Assembly (NCBI GenBank): GCA_026225565.1
Contig: JAMFTA010000177.1
Span: 1-33,238 of the forward strand
Origin: Caulobacter sp.
Lineage (GTDB): Bacteria; Pseudomonadota; Alphaproteobacteria; Caulobacterales; Caulobacteraceae
Length of the DNA stretch: 33,238 bases
Direction: 5' to 3'
The position numbers and the translations under genes are program-made. Below are positions 10,485 to 18,473 of the stretch, one piece after another (the stretch's first letter is position 1; each line of letters begins with the position of its first letter). The notes under the pieces were generated by a model, which had not been told where the DNA came from, ran no database searches, and saw only the letters and a program-made list of their open reading frames with translations.

Positions 10485-10530
10485 CCCCTAGGGGTTAGCG
10501 GCGCCGTCATTTGAAGAGAAGGAGAACGAT

Positions 10531-11901
10531 ATGAGACTTTTAGTAATCGGGCGGCTTTCAGGCCAATTGGCGACAGCGGTGAAGATGGCCATGTCGGCCG
10601 GCGCCAAGGTCAGCCACGTGGAAACCATCGCGCAAGGGACCCAGGCACTGCGCGCCGGGCAGGGAGCCGACCTCTTGATGGTCGACTTCGAGCTCGATAT
10701 TCGCGCCCTGATCGCCGCGAACGAGGCCGAGCGCATTCGGGTGCCGGTGGTGGCTTGCGGCATCGGCGCCGACCCCAAGCGCGCGGCGGACGCCATTCGC
10801 GCGGGGGCCAAGGAGTTCATTCCCTTGCCCGCCGAGGCCGAGCTGATCGCCGCCGTGCTGGCCGCCGTCTCTGACGACGACCGCACCCTGGTGGCCCGCG
10901 ATCCGGCCATGCAGGCGGTGACGGCGCTGGCGGATCAGGTCGCCGGATCGGAAGCCTCGATCCTCATCACCGGGGAAAGCGGGGTCGGTAAGGAAGTGAT
11001 GGCGCGCTACCTGCACCGCAAATCCAGGCGGGCGGAAAAGCCCTTCATCTCCGTCAACTGCGCTGCCATTCCGGAAAACCTGTTGGAATCCGAGCTGTTC
11101 GGCCATGAGAAGGGCGCTTTCACCGGTGCCCTGGCCCGCCGCATCGGCAAGTTCGAAGAGGCGGATGGCGGCACGCTGCTGCTCGACGAAATCTCCGAGA
11201 TGGACGTGCGGCTCCAGGCCAAACTGCTGCGCGCGCTGCAAGAGCGCGAGATCGACCGAGTCGGCGGCTCAAAGCCCGTGAAGGTCAACATCCGCATCAT
11301 CGCCACCTCCAACCGCGACCTGGTGCAGGCGGTGCGCGAGGGGGCCTTCCGCGAGGATCTGCTCTATCGCCTCAATGTGGTGAATCTGCGCCTGCCGGCT
11401 CTGCGCGAACGGCCGGGCGACATCCTCGCTCTCGCCGAGCACTTCGTGAAAAAATATGCGGCGGCCAACAGCGCCCCCGAGCGCGTGCTTTCGGCCGAAG
11501 CCCGCCGCCGCCTGGTCGGCCACCGGTGGCCCGGCAATGTGCGGGAGCTTGAAAACGCCATGCACCGGGCGGTGCTGCTCGCCTCGGGCGCCGAGATCGA
11601 GGAAGAGGCCATTCGCCTGCCCGACGGTCAGCCCATGGCCCTCTCCGACGCTGGCGCCGCCATCGCCGGACGCGCGGCGCAAGTCGCCTCTATGGCGGGG
11701 GCGAGCTTTGTGGGACAGACGGTGGCGCAGGTGGAGCAGTCCTTGATTCTCGACACCCTCAGCCATTGTTTCGGCAACCGCACCCATGCGGCCAACATCC
11801 TCGGCATCTCGATCCGGACCCTCCGCAACAAGCTGAAAGAGTATTCCGAGGCCGGTGTCTCGGTGACCGCTCCCCAAGGACAGGGCGCCTATGCGGCCTG
11901 A
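10531..11901 (+). CDS. flbD: Sigma-54-dependent flagellar activator FlbD
   Basis: FlbD is the enhancer-binding activator of sigma-54 flagellar promoters in Caulobacterales. It also represses fliF. The protein is 456 aa with three parts. A receiver-like N-terminus (1-115) keeps D52 but lacks the acidic pair near residues 7-9 (IGRLSG there), and has Leu99 where the conserved Lys should be. The AAA+ domain (about 125-360) has Walker A GESGVGKE (148-155), the sigma-54 contact loop GAFTGA (195-200) and Walker B TLLLDE (215-220). A Fis-type helix-turn-helix lies at about 417-438 (RTHAANILGISIRTLRNKL). The start has AAGGAGAA upstream. The degenerate receiver fits the known control of FlbD by FliX rather than by ordinary phosphotransfer; fliX is not in this window. 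Likely targets include the divergent promoters at 1340-1505. Confidence 0.95.
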   Translation: MRLLVIGRLSGQLATAVKMAMSAGAKVSHVETIAQGTQALRAGQGADLLMVDFELDIRALIAANEAERIRVPVVACGIGADPKRAADAIRAGAKEFIPLPAEAELIAAVLAAVSDDDRTLVARDPAMQAVTALADQVAGSEASILITGESGVGKEVMARYLHRKSRRAEKPFISVNCAAIPENLLESELFGHEKGAFTGALARRIGKFEEADGGTLLLDEISEMDVRLQAKLLRALQEREIDRVGGSKPVKVNIRIIATSNRDLVQAVREGAFREDLLYRLNVVNLRLPALRERPGDILALAEHFVKKYAAANSAPERVLSAEARRRLVGHRWPGNVRELENAMHRAVLLASGAEIEEEAIRLPDGQPMALSDAGAAIAGRAAQVASMAGASFVGQTVAQVEQSLILDTLSHCFGNRTHAANILGISIRTLRNKLKEYSEAGVSVTAPQGQGAYAA

Positions 11902-11948
11902 CGCCGCCCAGTTCAACCGACGCGGGCTGATCGTCGTCGGGGCCGATC

Positions 11949-14036
11949 ATGGCTGAGCTGGCCCTCCCCAAACCGTCGCAAGTGCCGAGCTTCAAGGAGG
12001 CTTGGTCGTGGGTGGCGCGCGGCGACGTGGCCCTGGCCCTCGGGGTCGTGCTGGTCATCCTTTTGCTCGTCACGCCGATCCCGCCATTTCTGATCGACCT
12101 TTTGCTGGCGTTGTCCCTGACCGCCTCCGTGTTGATCCTGATGACCGCCATCCTGATGAAGCGGCCGCTGGACTTTACCTCTTTTCCGACGGTGCTTTTG
12201 GTCACCACCCTGTTCCGGCTGGGCCTGGACGTGGCCTCCACGCGGCTGATCCTCGGGCACGGGCACGAGGGCGGCGATCCCGCCGGCCAGATCATCCAGG
12301 CCTTCGGCAAGATGATGATGGGCGGCAACTATCTGATCGGGGTGATCGTCTTCATCATCCTCGTCATCGTCAATTTCGTGGTCATCACCAAGGGCTCCAG
12401 CCGCATCGCCGAAGTGGCGGCGCGCTTCACCCTGGACTCCATGCCCGGCAAGCAGATGGCCATCGACGCGGATCTGTCCGCCGGTCTGATCGACGACAAG
12501 GGCGCCAAGCTCCGCCGCAAGGAACTGGAGCAGGAATCCACCTTCTTCGGGGCCATGGACGGCGCCTCCAAGTTCGTGCGCGGCGACGCCGTGGCCGGCC
12601 TGATCATCACCGGCATCAACATCGTCGGCGGCATCCTGATCGGGGTTCTGCAACATCACGTCTCGCTCGGCACAGCAGCGTCGACCTATACGGTGCTGAC
12701 CATCGGCGAGGGCCTGGTCAGCCAGGTGCCCGCCCTGGTCATCTCCATCGCCGCCGGCTTTCTGGTGTCCAAGGCGGGGGTGGAAGGGGCGGCGGACAAG
12801 GCCCTGGTCACCCAGCTCGCAACCAACCCTGTGTCGCTCGGCATGGTGTCGGCGGCGGCGGGGGTGGTGGGCATCGTGCCGGGGATGCCGATCCTGCCGT
12901 TCGCGGCCATCGCCCTGGGCGCTGGCGTGCTCGCCTGGCGCAACGGCCACAAGGCCCCGGCGTCGGAGCCGGTCACAGACATAAAGACGGCGGAGCAGGG
13001 CGACGAGCCGATCGCCTCGGCCCTGGCCATCGACGATGTGAAGATCGAGCTGGGTTACGGCCTTCTCGGCCTGATCAACGACCTCGACGGTCGCCGTCTC
13101 ACTGACCAGATCCGCGCCTTGCGCCGCACCCTGGCCGCCGAATTCGGCTTTGTGATGCCCAGCGTCCGCATCCTCGACAACATGCGTCTGCCCAACCAGG
13201 GCTATCGCATCGTGATCCGGGAAATGGAATCGGGGATGGGCGAGGTCCGCATCGGCAGTCTGATGGCCATGGACCCCCGCGGCGGCCAAGTCGATCTGCC
13301 GGGCGAACATATGAAGGAGCCGGCGTTCGGACTTCCCGCCACCTGGATCGACGAAGGATTGCGCGAGGAGGCGACCTTCCGCGGCTATACCATCGTCGAT
13401 CCCGCCACCGTCCTGACCACCCACCTGACGGAAATCCTGAAGGACAATATGGCTGAGCTCCTCACCTATGTGGAGCTGCAAAAGCTGGTGAAAGAATTGC
13501 CGGCCGAGCAAAAGAAGCTGTGGGACGACACCGTTCCCGCCGTCACCTCCGCCGCCACCGTACAGCGGGTGCTGCAGGCCCTGCTCCGCGAGCGGGTGTC
13601 GGTGCGCGATCTTCCCGCCATCTTGGAAGGCATCGCCGAATCCGCGCCCCATTCTCCCGGAGTCATGGCCTTGGTGGAGCATGTGCGCGGTCGCTTGGCG
13701 CGCCAACTCTGCTGGGCCAATCGGGGCGACGACGGCGCCCTGCCCATCGTCACCCTATCGCCCGAATGGGAGATGGCCTTCGCCGATGCCCTGATCGGTC
13801 CGGGCGACGAGAAGCAACTTTCTCTCGCCCCCTCCAAGCTGCAGGCCTTCATCGGCGGTGTTCGAGACGCCTTCGATCGCGTCGCCCAGGCCGGCGAAAC
13901 CGGCGTCCTGCTCACCAGCCCAGCCATCCGCCCCTACGTCCGCTCGATCATCGAACGCTTCCGCGGTCAGACCGTGGTGATGAGTCAGAACGAAATCCAC
14001 CCCAAGGCCAAGCTGAAGACTGTCGGCGTCGTTTAA
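11949..14036 (+). CDS. flhA: Flagellar export apparatus protein FlhA
   Basis: FlhA is the large membrane subunit of the flagellar type III export gate. Its cytoplasmic ring recruits substrates and chaperones. The protein is 695 aa, normal for the family. Residues about 25-335 hold around eight membrane segments. Between them is the FHIPEP family signature (TTLFRLGLDVASTRLIL, and MPGKQMAIDADLSAGLIDD with the conserved Asp of the proton path). Residues about 360-695 are the cytoplasmic domain (LGYGLLGLINDLDG, LRRTLAAEFGFVMPSVRILD, ending QNEIHPKAKLKTVGVV). The start is the ATG at 11949, 47 nt after flbD. It is last in the operon, and no clear intrinsic terminator was seen after it. Confidence 0.97.
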   Translation: MAELALPKPSQVPSFKEAWSWVARGDVALALGVVLVILLLVTPIPPFLIDLLLALSLTASVLILMTAILMKRPLDFTSFPTVLLVTTLFRLGLDVASTRLILGHGHEGGDPAGQIIQAFGKMMMGGNYLIGVIVFIILVIVNFVVITKGSSRIAEVAARFTLDSMPGKQMAIDADLSAGLIDDKGAKLRRKELEQESTFFGAMDGASKFVRGDAVAGLIITGINIVGGILIGVLQHHVSLGTAASTYTVLTIGEGLVSQVPALVISIAAGFLVSKAGVEGAADKALVTQLATNPVSLGMVSAAAGVVGIVPGMPILPFAAIALGAGVLAWRNGHKAPASEPVTDIKTAEQGDEPIASALAIDDVKIELGYGLLGLINDLDGRRLTDQIRALRRTLAAEFGFVMPSVRILDNMRLPNQGYRIVIREMESGMGEVRIGSLMAMDPRGGQVDLPGEHMKEPAFGLPATWIDEGLREEATFRGYTIVDPATVLTTHLTEILKDNMAELLTYVELQKLVKELPAEQKKLWDDTVPAVTSAATVQRVLQALLRERVSVRDLPAILEGIAESAPHSPGVMALVEHVRGRLARQLCWANRGDDGALPIVTLSPEWEMAFADALIGPGDEKQLSLAPSKLQAFIGGVRDAFDRVAQAGETGVLLTSPAIRPYVRSIIERFRGQTVVMSQNEIHPKAKLKTVGVV

Positions 14037-14313
14037 AGGCGCTTACCGCCGAACAAAGGTTTGGCTTGGCTTGCTTATCGGTTCCAGGAAGGCGCTATAT
14101 CGCGTCATTGGATCGAGTTCGGGCGCATCCGAACGACCTGGCCGCTGTGCGCGCCTGCGCGATCAATAAACCGTTCCATAACCAAAGCTTTTTCAGTCTG
14201 TCGTTTAGACGACAGACCAAAGGCCTGAGTCATGTCAACCAGGAAGCTGTTTCAATGCTTTAGCGCACTCAAGTCTTTTGGGCGTTAATTCTTGCGCCCT
14301 AGCGGATAGTAAA
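14037..14313. other. Intergenic region flhA to crp-like gene
   Basis: These 277 bp hold no convincing gene. They contain a perfect dyad (14196-14217) and a small GGGCG/CGCCC hairpin (14280-14299) just before the next start. No clear -35/-10 pair or T-run terminator could be picked out by eye. Confidence 0.6.
14196..14217. promoter_or_regulatory. Perfect 8-bp inverted repeat upstream of the Crp/Fnr-type gene
   Basis: GTCTGTCG (14196-14203), TTTAGA, CGACAGAC (14210-14217) make an exact dyad, about 97 bp before the ATG at 14314. No U-tract follows on either strand, so it is more likely an operator than a terminator. It is not the TTGAT-N4-ATCAA shape of a classic Fnr/Crp site, so another regulator is as likely as autoregulation. 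Confidence 0.5.
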
Positions 14314-15045
14314 ATGAAGACTGTAAGATCATTTTCTGGAAATTGCTTTCTGGATCACTTGCCGGATTCTGACTACGCGTTGTTGGAGCCTTATTTAGTT
14401 GAAAAAGCGCTAGACCGAGACGCCGTCATCTGCAGTCCCGGCGATAGGGTCGACACCGTATATTTTCCCTGTGGAGCCGTTCTGTCTGTCATCACTTTGA
14501 TGGAGGACGGCCGGGGTGTGGAAAGCTCAACTATTGGACGCGAAAGCGTCGAAGGCGTGCTCTCGGCCTTCGGATCGCAGCGCGCCTATAACCGCGTCAT
14601 CTGTCAAATTCGCGGTCTTTGTTTCACCCTGCCCACGGCCCGGCTGAAGGAAGCCGCAGCAAAAAGTCCCTCCTTGTCCGACGACCTCATTCGCCACGTT
14701 CAGGGCAATACGGCCCAGACCGAGCAATCGGTCGCCTGCAACGCCTTGCACAATGTCGAAGAACGTCTCAGCCGCTGGATTTTGATGTCCGCCGACCGGG
14801 GCGACAGCAAGCTCGTGACCCTGACCCAGGAATACCTCGCCATCATGCTGGGCGTTCAACGGACCACCGTCACCCAAGCCGCGCGGACCCTGCAGGCCGC
14901 CGGCCTTATCCGCTACGCGCGTGGATCGATCGAGATCGTCAATCGTGCCGGCCTCGAGGAAACGGTTTGCGAATGCTACTCCGTGGTGAACCAGAAGTTC
15001 GACGCTCTGGTCGGCCGGGGCCAGCCGAACCGTATGGCGGGCTGA
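14314..15045 (+). CDS. Crp/Fnr-family transcriptional regulator
   Basis: This is a cytoplasmic transcription factor with a cyclic-nucleotide-binding-type beta roll and a Crp helix-turn-helix. It is 243 aa from the ATG at 14314. Residues about 5-125 form the sensor fold (DAVICSPGDRVDTVYFPCGAV, a CAP-ED-like strand-turn pattern). Residues about 140-220 form the winged helix (EERLSRWIL, LTQEYLAIMLGVQRTTVTQA, AARTLQAAGLIRYARGSIEI). It lacks the clustered N-terminal cysteines of oxygen-sensing Fnr, so the ligand is unknown. A TTG at 14278 would add 12 residues; ATG is preferred although its ribosome binding site is weak. Its codon use and sensor sequence look ordinary for alphaproteobacterial paralogues of this family. 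It is convergent with the transglutaminase gene (28 nt between stops), so no functional link is shown. Confidence 0.88.
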   Translation: MKTVRSFSGNCFLDHLPDSDYALLEPYLVEKALDRDAVICSPGDRVDTVYFPCGAVLSVITLMEDGRGVESSTIGRESVEGVLSAFGSQRAYNRVICQIRGLCFTLPTARLKEAAAKSPSLSDDLIRHVQGNTAQTEQSVACNALHNVEERLSRWILMSADRGDSKLVTLTQEYLAIMLGVQRTTVTQAARTLQAAGLIRYARGSIEIVNRAGLEETVCECYSVVNQKFDALVGRGQPNRMAG

Positions 15046-15073
15046 GGGACGCCGGCCGATGGGGGTGCGAGGC

Positions 15074-15910
15074 TCAGTCGGAGGTCTGCATCTGCCGCTG
15101 AGCCAGATCGGCGACCGCCAACTTGACCGACAGGTGCTCGGTCCCGCCGCCGATGCGACTTCCGCGCACGGGCGCGGCTGACAGGTAGTCGAAGCCGGTC
15201 GCCACGCGCACGTGGGTCTCGGACGGGCAGACGCCGTTAGCCACGTCGAATCCGATCCAGCCGAGCCCTGGAACCAAGGCCTCCGCCCAGGCGTGGCCGG
15301 CCTGCTGCTCCACATCCCCATCCAGCTTGACCAGATGACCGGAGACGTAGCGCGCCGGAATCCCCAGGTGACGCGCGCAGGCGATATAGATGTGAGTAAG
15401 GTCTTGGCAAACCCCCCGCCGCAAGGCGAAGGCCTCCACCGCCGAGGTCGCTACGTTGGTCGAGGCGGTGTCGAAGGTCACATCTGCGTGGGTGGCGGCC
15501 AGGAGATCGTGCAACAACGTCAACCGATCGCGGCTGGCTGCGCCGGCTATCCCATCGGCAAAGGCCCGCATGTCGTCATCCATGGTGGTAAGGGCAGTCT
15601 CGCGAAGGAAGACGTCGGGGGCGAGCGGTTCGATCACGCCGGACAAAAGCCCGTGGGTGTCGGCGGTCTCCACCACTCCCGAGACGGTGATGGTCAGGTG
15701 CGACAAGGGTTTGGTGGTGAAAAAGGTGTGGGTGACGTTGCCGAAGGCGTCCTCGCCGCAAGGCGCCGCCTCGTCGATATCGAGCTCTACGCACCAATGG
15801 GCGACGTACTGGCCGTCGTTGCTGCGAGGGGTCAGTCTTAGCACCTGCGCCACGGCGCGCGCCGGCGTCTCATAGGCGTAGCGAGTGTCGTAGACGATGC
15901 GGATGCGCAT
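15074..15910 (-). CDS. Transglutaminase-like cysteine protease-fold protein
   Basis: This is a bacterial transglutaminase-like protein with an N-terminal accessory domain and a papain-like core. Such proteins usually act as peptidases or peptide transferases. It is 278 aa. Residues about 1-95 form the N-terminal bacterial transglutaminase domain (RIVYDTRYAYETPARAVAQV, LRLTPRSNDGQYV). The core is at about 135-245, with a visible triad: Cys168 (RRGVCQD), His206 (GHAWAE) and Asp222 (GFDVANG). There is no signal peptide, so a cytoplasmic location is likely. It is third in a minus-strand unit with an alpha-E protein (12 nt upstream) and an ATP-grasp protein. The same trio recurs in many bacteria and is predicted to synthesise or trim a peptide. 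The substrate is unknown. Confidence 0.9.
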   Translation of the reverse strand: MRIRIVYDTRYAYETPARAVAQVLRLTPRSNDGQYVAHWCVELDIDEAAPCGEDAFGNVTHTFFTTKPLSHLTITVSGVVETADTHGLLSGVIEPLAPDVFLRETALTTMDDDMRAFADGIAGAASRDRLTLLHDLLAATHADVTFDTASTNVATSAVEAFALRRGVCQDLTHIYIACARHLGIPARYVSGHLVKLDGDVEQQAGHAWAEALVPGLGWIGFDVANGVCPSETHVRVATGFDYLSAAPVRGSRIGGGTEHLSVKLAVADLAQRQMQTSD

Positions 15911-15922
15911 AGACGTCCCAGG

Positions 15923-16864
15923 TTAGAGCAAATATTGCTCAGCGATCACGGTGGATATGCGAGCGTTTTCGGCGATGAAGCGGGTGATGAACTCGTGTAG
16001 GCCCGATTGAAAGATTTGCTCGATGCGAAGGCCAGATAGCCGCCCGACCGCCGCGGTGGCCATCTTCTGGGCTGGGCCCCGCCGAGAATAGGTGCTCGCC
16101 AGCCGATCGAGGTGCAGGGCGATATCCTCGCAGCAGTTCAAAAGGCTGCGCGGCATCTGGCGGTTCAGGATCAAAAGATCGGCCACCAGCCAAGGCTTGA
16201 TGCTCTCGCGATAGACCCAGCGATAAGCGGTCAGGGCCGAAACCTCGCGCAGGATGGTCGACCATTGAAAGTAGTCCAGCCCCCCGCCGACGGGTTCGTT
16301 GTCGGGGAGAAGCAGATGATATTTCACATCCAGGATGCGGGCGGTGTTGTCGGCGCGCTCCACCGCCGCTCCGAGGCGCAGGAAGGCGTAGCCGTCGTTG
16401 CGCAGTTGCGTGCGATGCACCGCGCCGTCATAGGCCCGCGCCACCCCCTTTAGCCATTCCAGGAAGCGGGCGAAGGCCTCCATGTCCATGGCGGCGGGGA
16501 CCATACGGCCCATCTCGTTCCAGGCGTCGTTGATGGCTTCCCAAACTTCGGGAGTGAGGGCGGTTCTTACGGCGCGGGCATTGGAGCGCGCCTGGCGCAG
16601 GCAGGCGCGAATGGATGAGGGATTATTGGCGTCGAAGGCCAGATAGTCGCGCACATTGGCTTCCGTCGCCGCTCCGTGAAGGGCGTTGAACGCCTCCCCC
16701 ACGTCGGAAATAGCGATGGCGCTGTCCCACTCGCCGCCGGGCGTCACATCGTCGGCGGGCAAGGAAGCTAGGCGCATGGCGGCTTCCAAGATCCGGGCGT
16801 TGAAGTCCGCCCGCTCCATGTAGCGGCCCATCCAATAGAGGCTGTCGGCGGTGCGAGAGAGCAT
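15923..16864 (-). CDS. Alpha-E domain protein (COG2307 type)
   Basis: This is an all-helical alpha-E family protein of unknown biochemical role that is almost always encoded beside a circularly permuted ATP-grasp protein. It is 313 aa, the usual size. It starts with the family signature MLSRTADSLYWMGRYMERAD. Later conserved segments are LRNDGYAFLRLGAAVERADN (about 180-200), DVKYHLLLP, FQWSTILREVSALTAYRW and MPRSLLNCCEDI. It is tightly placed between the ATP-grasp gene (15 nt upstream) and the transglutaminase gene, so the three are surely co-transcribed. No Shine-Dalgarno stands out. The name describes the fold and conservation only. Confidence 0.9.
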   Translation of the reverse strand: MLSRTADSLYWMGRYMERADFNARILEAAMRLASLPADDVTPGGEWDSAIAISDVGEAFNALHGAATEANVRDYLAFDANNPSSIRACLRQARSNARAVRTALTPEVWEAINDAWNEMGRMVPAAMDMEAFARFLEWLKGVARAYDGAVHRTQLRNDGYAFLRLGAAVERADNTARILDVKYHLLLPDNEPVGGGLDYFQWSTILREVSALTAYRWVYRESIKPWLVADLLILNRQMPRSLLNCCEDIALHLDRLASTYSRRGPAQKMATAAVGRLSGLRIEQIFQSGLHEFITRFIAENARISTVIAEQYLL

Positions 16865-16879
16865 CAGGGGAAGGTCCAG

Positions 16880-18310
16880 CTAGTCATCCAGCACCCATGT
16901 ATCCTTGGTGCCGCCGCCCTGGCTGGAGTTGACCACCAACGATCCTTCGGTCAGGGCCACGCGGGTGAGGCCGCCGGGGGTCACCCGCACGCCGTCGGCG
17001 CCGGTCAGCACGAAGGGACGCAGGTCCACGTGGCGGGGAGCCAAACCCTTTTCCACGAACGTCGGGCAGGTAGAGAGGGCCAGGGTGGGCTGGGCGATGA
17101 AGCCGGTGGGATCGCCCTTCAGTTTGGCGGCGAACGCCTCGATCTCGGCCTTGGAGGCGGTGGGGCCGACCAACATCCCATAGCCGCCCGAGCCATTGAC
17201 CTCCTTGACCACCAGCTCCGGCAAATGTTCCAGCACATAGGCGAGGGAGTCAGGCTCCCGGCAGCGCCAGGTGGGCACGGTCTTCAGGATCGGCTCCTCC
17301 CCGGTGAAGAAGCGGATGATCTCGGGCATGTAGCTATAGACGGCCTTGTCGTCGGCGACCCCGGCCCCCGGCGCATTGACGATGGTGACCCGCCCGGCCT
17401 CATAGACGCTCATCAGCCCAGGAACCCCGATGGCGGAATCGGGGCGGAACACCAGGGGATCCAGGAAATCGTCGTCGATGCGCCGGTAGATGACGTCCAC
17501 CTGCCTTGGCCCTTCCGTGGTGCGCATGTGCACCCGGCAATCCTGGACGAAGAGATCGGACCCCTCCACCAACTCCACCCCCATCTTGTCCGCCAGGAAG
17601 GAGTGCTCATAAAACGCCGAGTTGAACGGGCCGGGCGTCAGGACCACCGCCGTAGGGTCGCCCTCGGCGAACACCGGCGCCACCGATTTCAGGGTAGACA
17701 GCAATCCGTCCGTGTAGGTCTCGACAGGCGCGATCCTGTGGCGGGCGAAGAGCTCGGGGAAGAGACGCATCATCACCTCCCGGTTCTCCAGCATGTAGGA
17801 AACGCCGGACGGGGTGCGGGCATTATCTTCGAGGACGTAGAAGTCATCCTCCCCCGTTCGCACCAGATCGGTGCCGGAGATGTGGACGAAGACCCCGTGG
17901 GGCGGCGGGATGCGGGTCATCTCCACCCGATATTGACTGTTTTGGTAGACCAGCTCGGCCGGAATGACGCCGGCCTTGATGCATTCCCCGGGACCGTAGA
18001 TGTCGCATAGGAAGGCGTTCAGCGCCTTCGCCCGCTGGATCAGGCCCCGTTCGAGCTTTCGCCATTCGCCGCCCGAAAGGATGCGCGGAACGATGTCGAA
18101 GGGGATTAGCCGCTCGCTCGCCTCAGCCTCGCCGCCCACCGCGAAAGTGATGCCGATACGGCGGAAGAACAGCTCAGCCTGGCGCCGGCGGGCGTCGAAG
18201 AATTCCGGCGACGCTGCGTCCATCCACAGCTTCAGCTCGCCATAGACAGCGCGCGAGGCCCCGTCTGCAAAGGCGCCATCCGCGCCGAACATTTCGTCAT
18301 AAGCGGCCAT
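16880..18310 (-). CDS. Circularly permuted ATP-grasp family protein (COG2308 type)
   Basis: This is a predicted ATP-dependent carboxylate-amine ligase. The family is expected to form amide (peptide-like) bonds. It is 476 aa, normal for the family. The N-terminal region has the typical opening MAAYDEMFGADGAFADGASR and the RLIPFDIVPRILSGGEWRKL segment (about 68-88). The central part has RIPPPHGVFVHISGTDLVRT and DFYVLEDNARTPSGVSYMLE, with acidic and Asn residues of the ATP/metal site. The last third holds VKEVNGSGGYGMLVGP, the Gly-rich nucleotide loop, which lies C-terminal because of the permutation. The C-terminus ends SSQGGGTKDTWVLDD. It is first of the three-gene unit, and its promoter should lie in 18311-18473. 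The reaction is inferred from family; the substrate is not known. Confidence 0.92.
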   Translation of the reverse strand: MAAYDEMFGADGAFADGASRAVYGELKLWMDAASPEFFDARRRQAELFFRRIGITFAVGGEAEASERLIPFDIVPRILSGGEWRKLERGLIQRAKALNAFLCDIYGPGECIKAGVIPAELVYQNSQYRVEMTRIPPPHGVFVHISGTDLVRTGEDDFYVLEDNARTPSGVSYMLENREVMMRLFPELFARHRIAPVETYTDGLLSTLKSVAPVFAEGDPTAVVLTPGPFNSAFYEHSFLADKMGVELVEGSDLFVQDCRVHMRTTEGPRQVDVIYRRIDDDFLDPLVFRPDSAIGVPGLMSVYEAGRVTIVNAPGAGVADDKAVYSYMPEIIRFFTGEEPILKTVPTWRCREPDSLAYVLEHLPELVVKEVNGSGGYGMLVGPTASKAEIEAFAAKLKGDPTGFIAQPTLALSTCPTFVEKGLAPRHVDLRPFVLTGADGVRVTPGGLTRVALTEGSLVVNSSQGGGTKDTWVLDD

Positions 18311-18406
18311 AGAACCCTATTTCGACCGAGCTTCCCTTCCCGCCTTAGCCCAACCGGCCAAAAGCGGCATGGTTCGCCGCAGAGCAGGGAGTTCGCCTTA
18401 TTTGCG

Positions 18407-18444
18407 GGCGCCCGTCGAGACAATTGCATGTGTCTTGGGCGCCC
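18407..18444. other. Nested palindrome between cobS and the ATP-grasp gene
   Basis: GGGCGCCC occurs at 18407-18414 and again at 18437-18444. Between the copies lie AGACA and TGTCT in inverted orientation. As RNA this gives an 8-bp GC outer stem and a 5-bp inner stem. It follows the end of the ten-gene cobalamin operon (read on minus) and precedes the start of the ATP-grasp gene by about 95 bp. No U-run follows, so it is only a possible terminator. It might instead be an operator. Confidence 0.5.
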
Positions 18445-18473
18445 ACCGGGTTGCGGATGTGGCCGATTACGCG

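Noticed and set aside
10480-10500. CCCCTAGGGG palindrome after fliN as a terminator
   Set aside because: The loop would be very tight, there is no T-run, and flbD and flhA continue the operon in the same direction.
11913-13706. 597-codon minus-strand frame opposite flhA
   Set aside because: His/Asp/Gln/Gly-rich composition is the mirror of FlhA codons. No ribosome binding site or domain was recognised.
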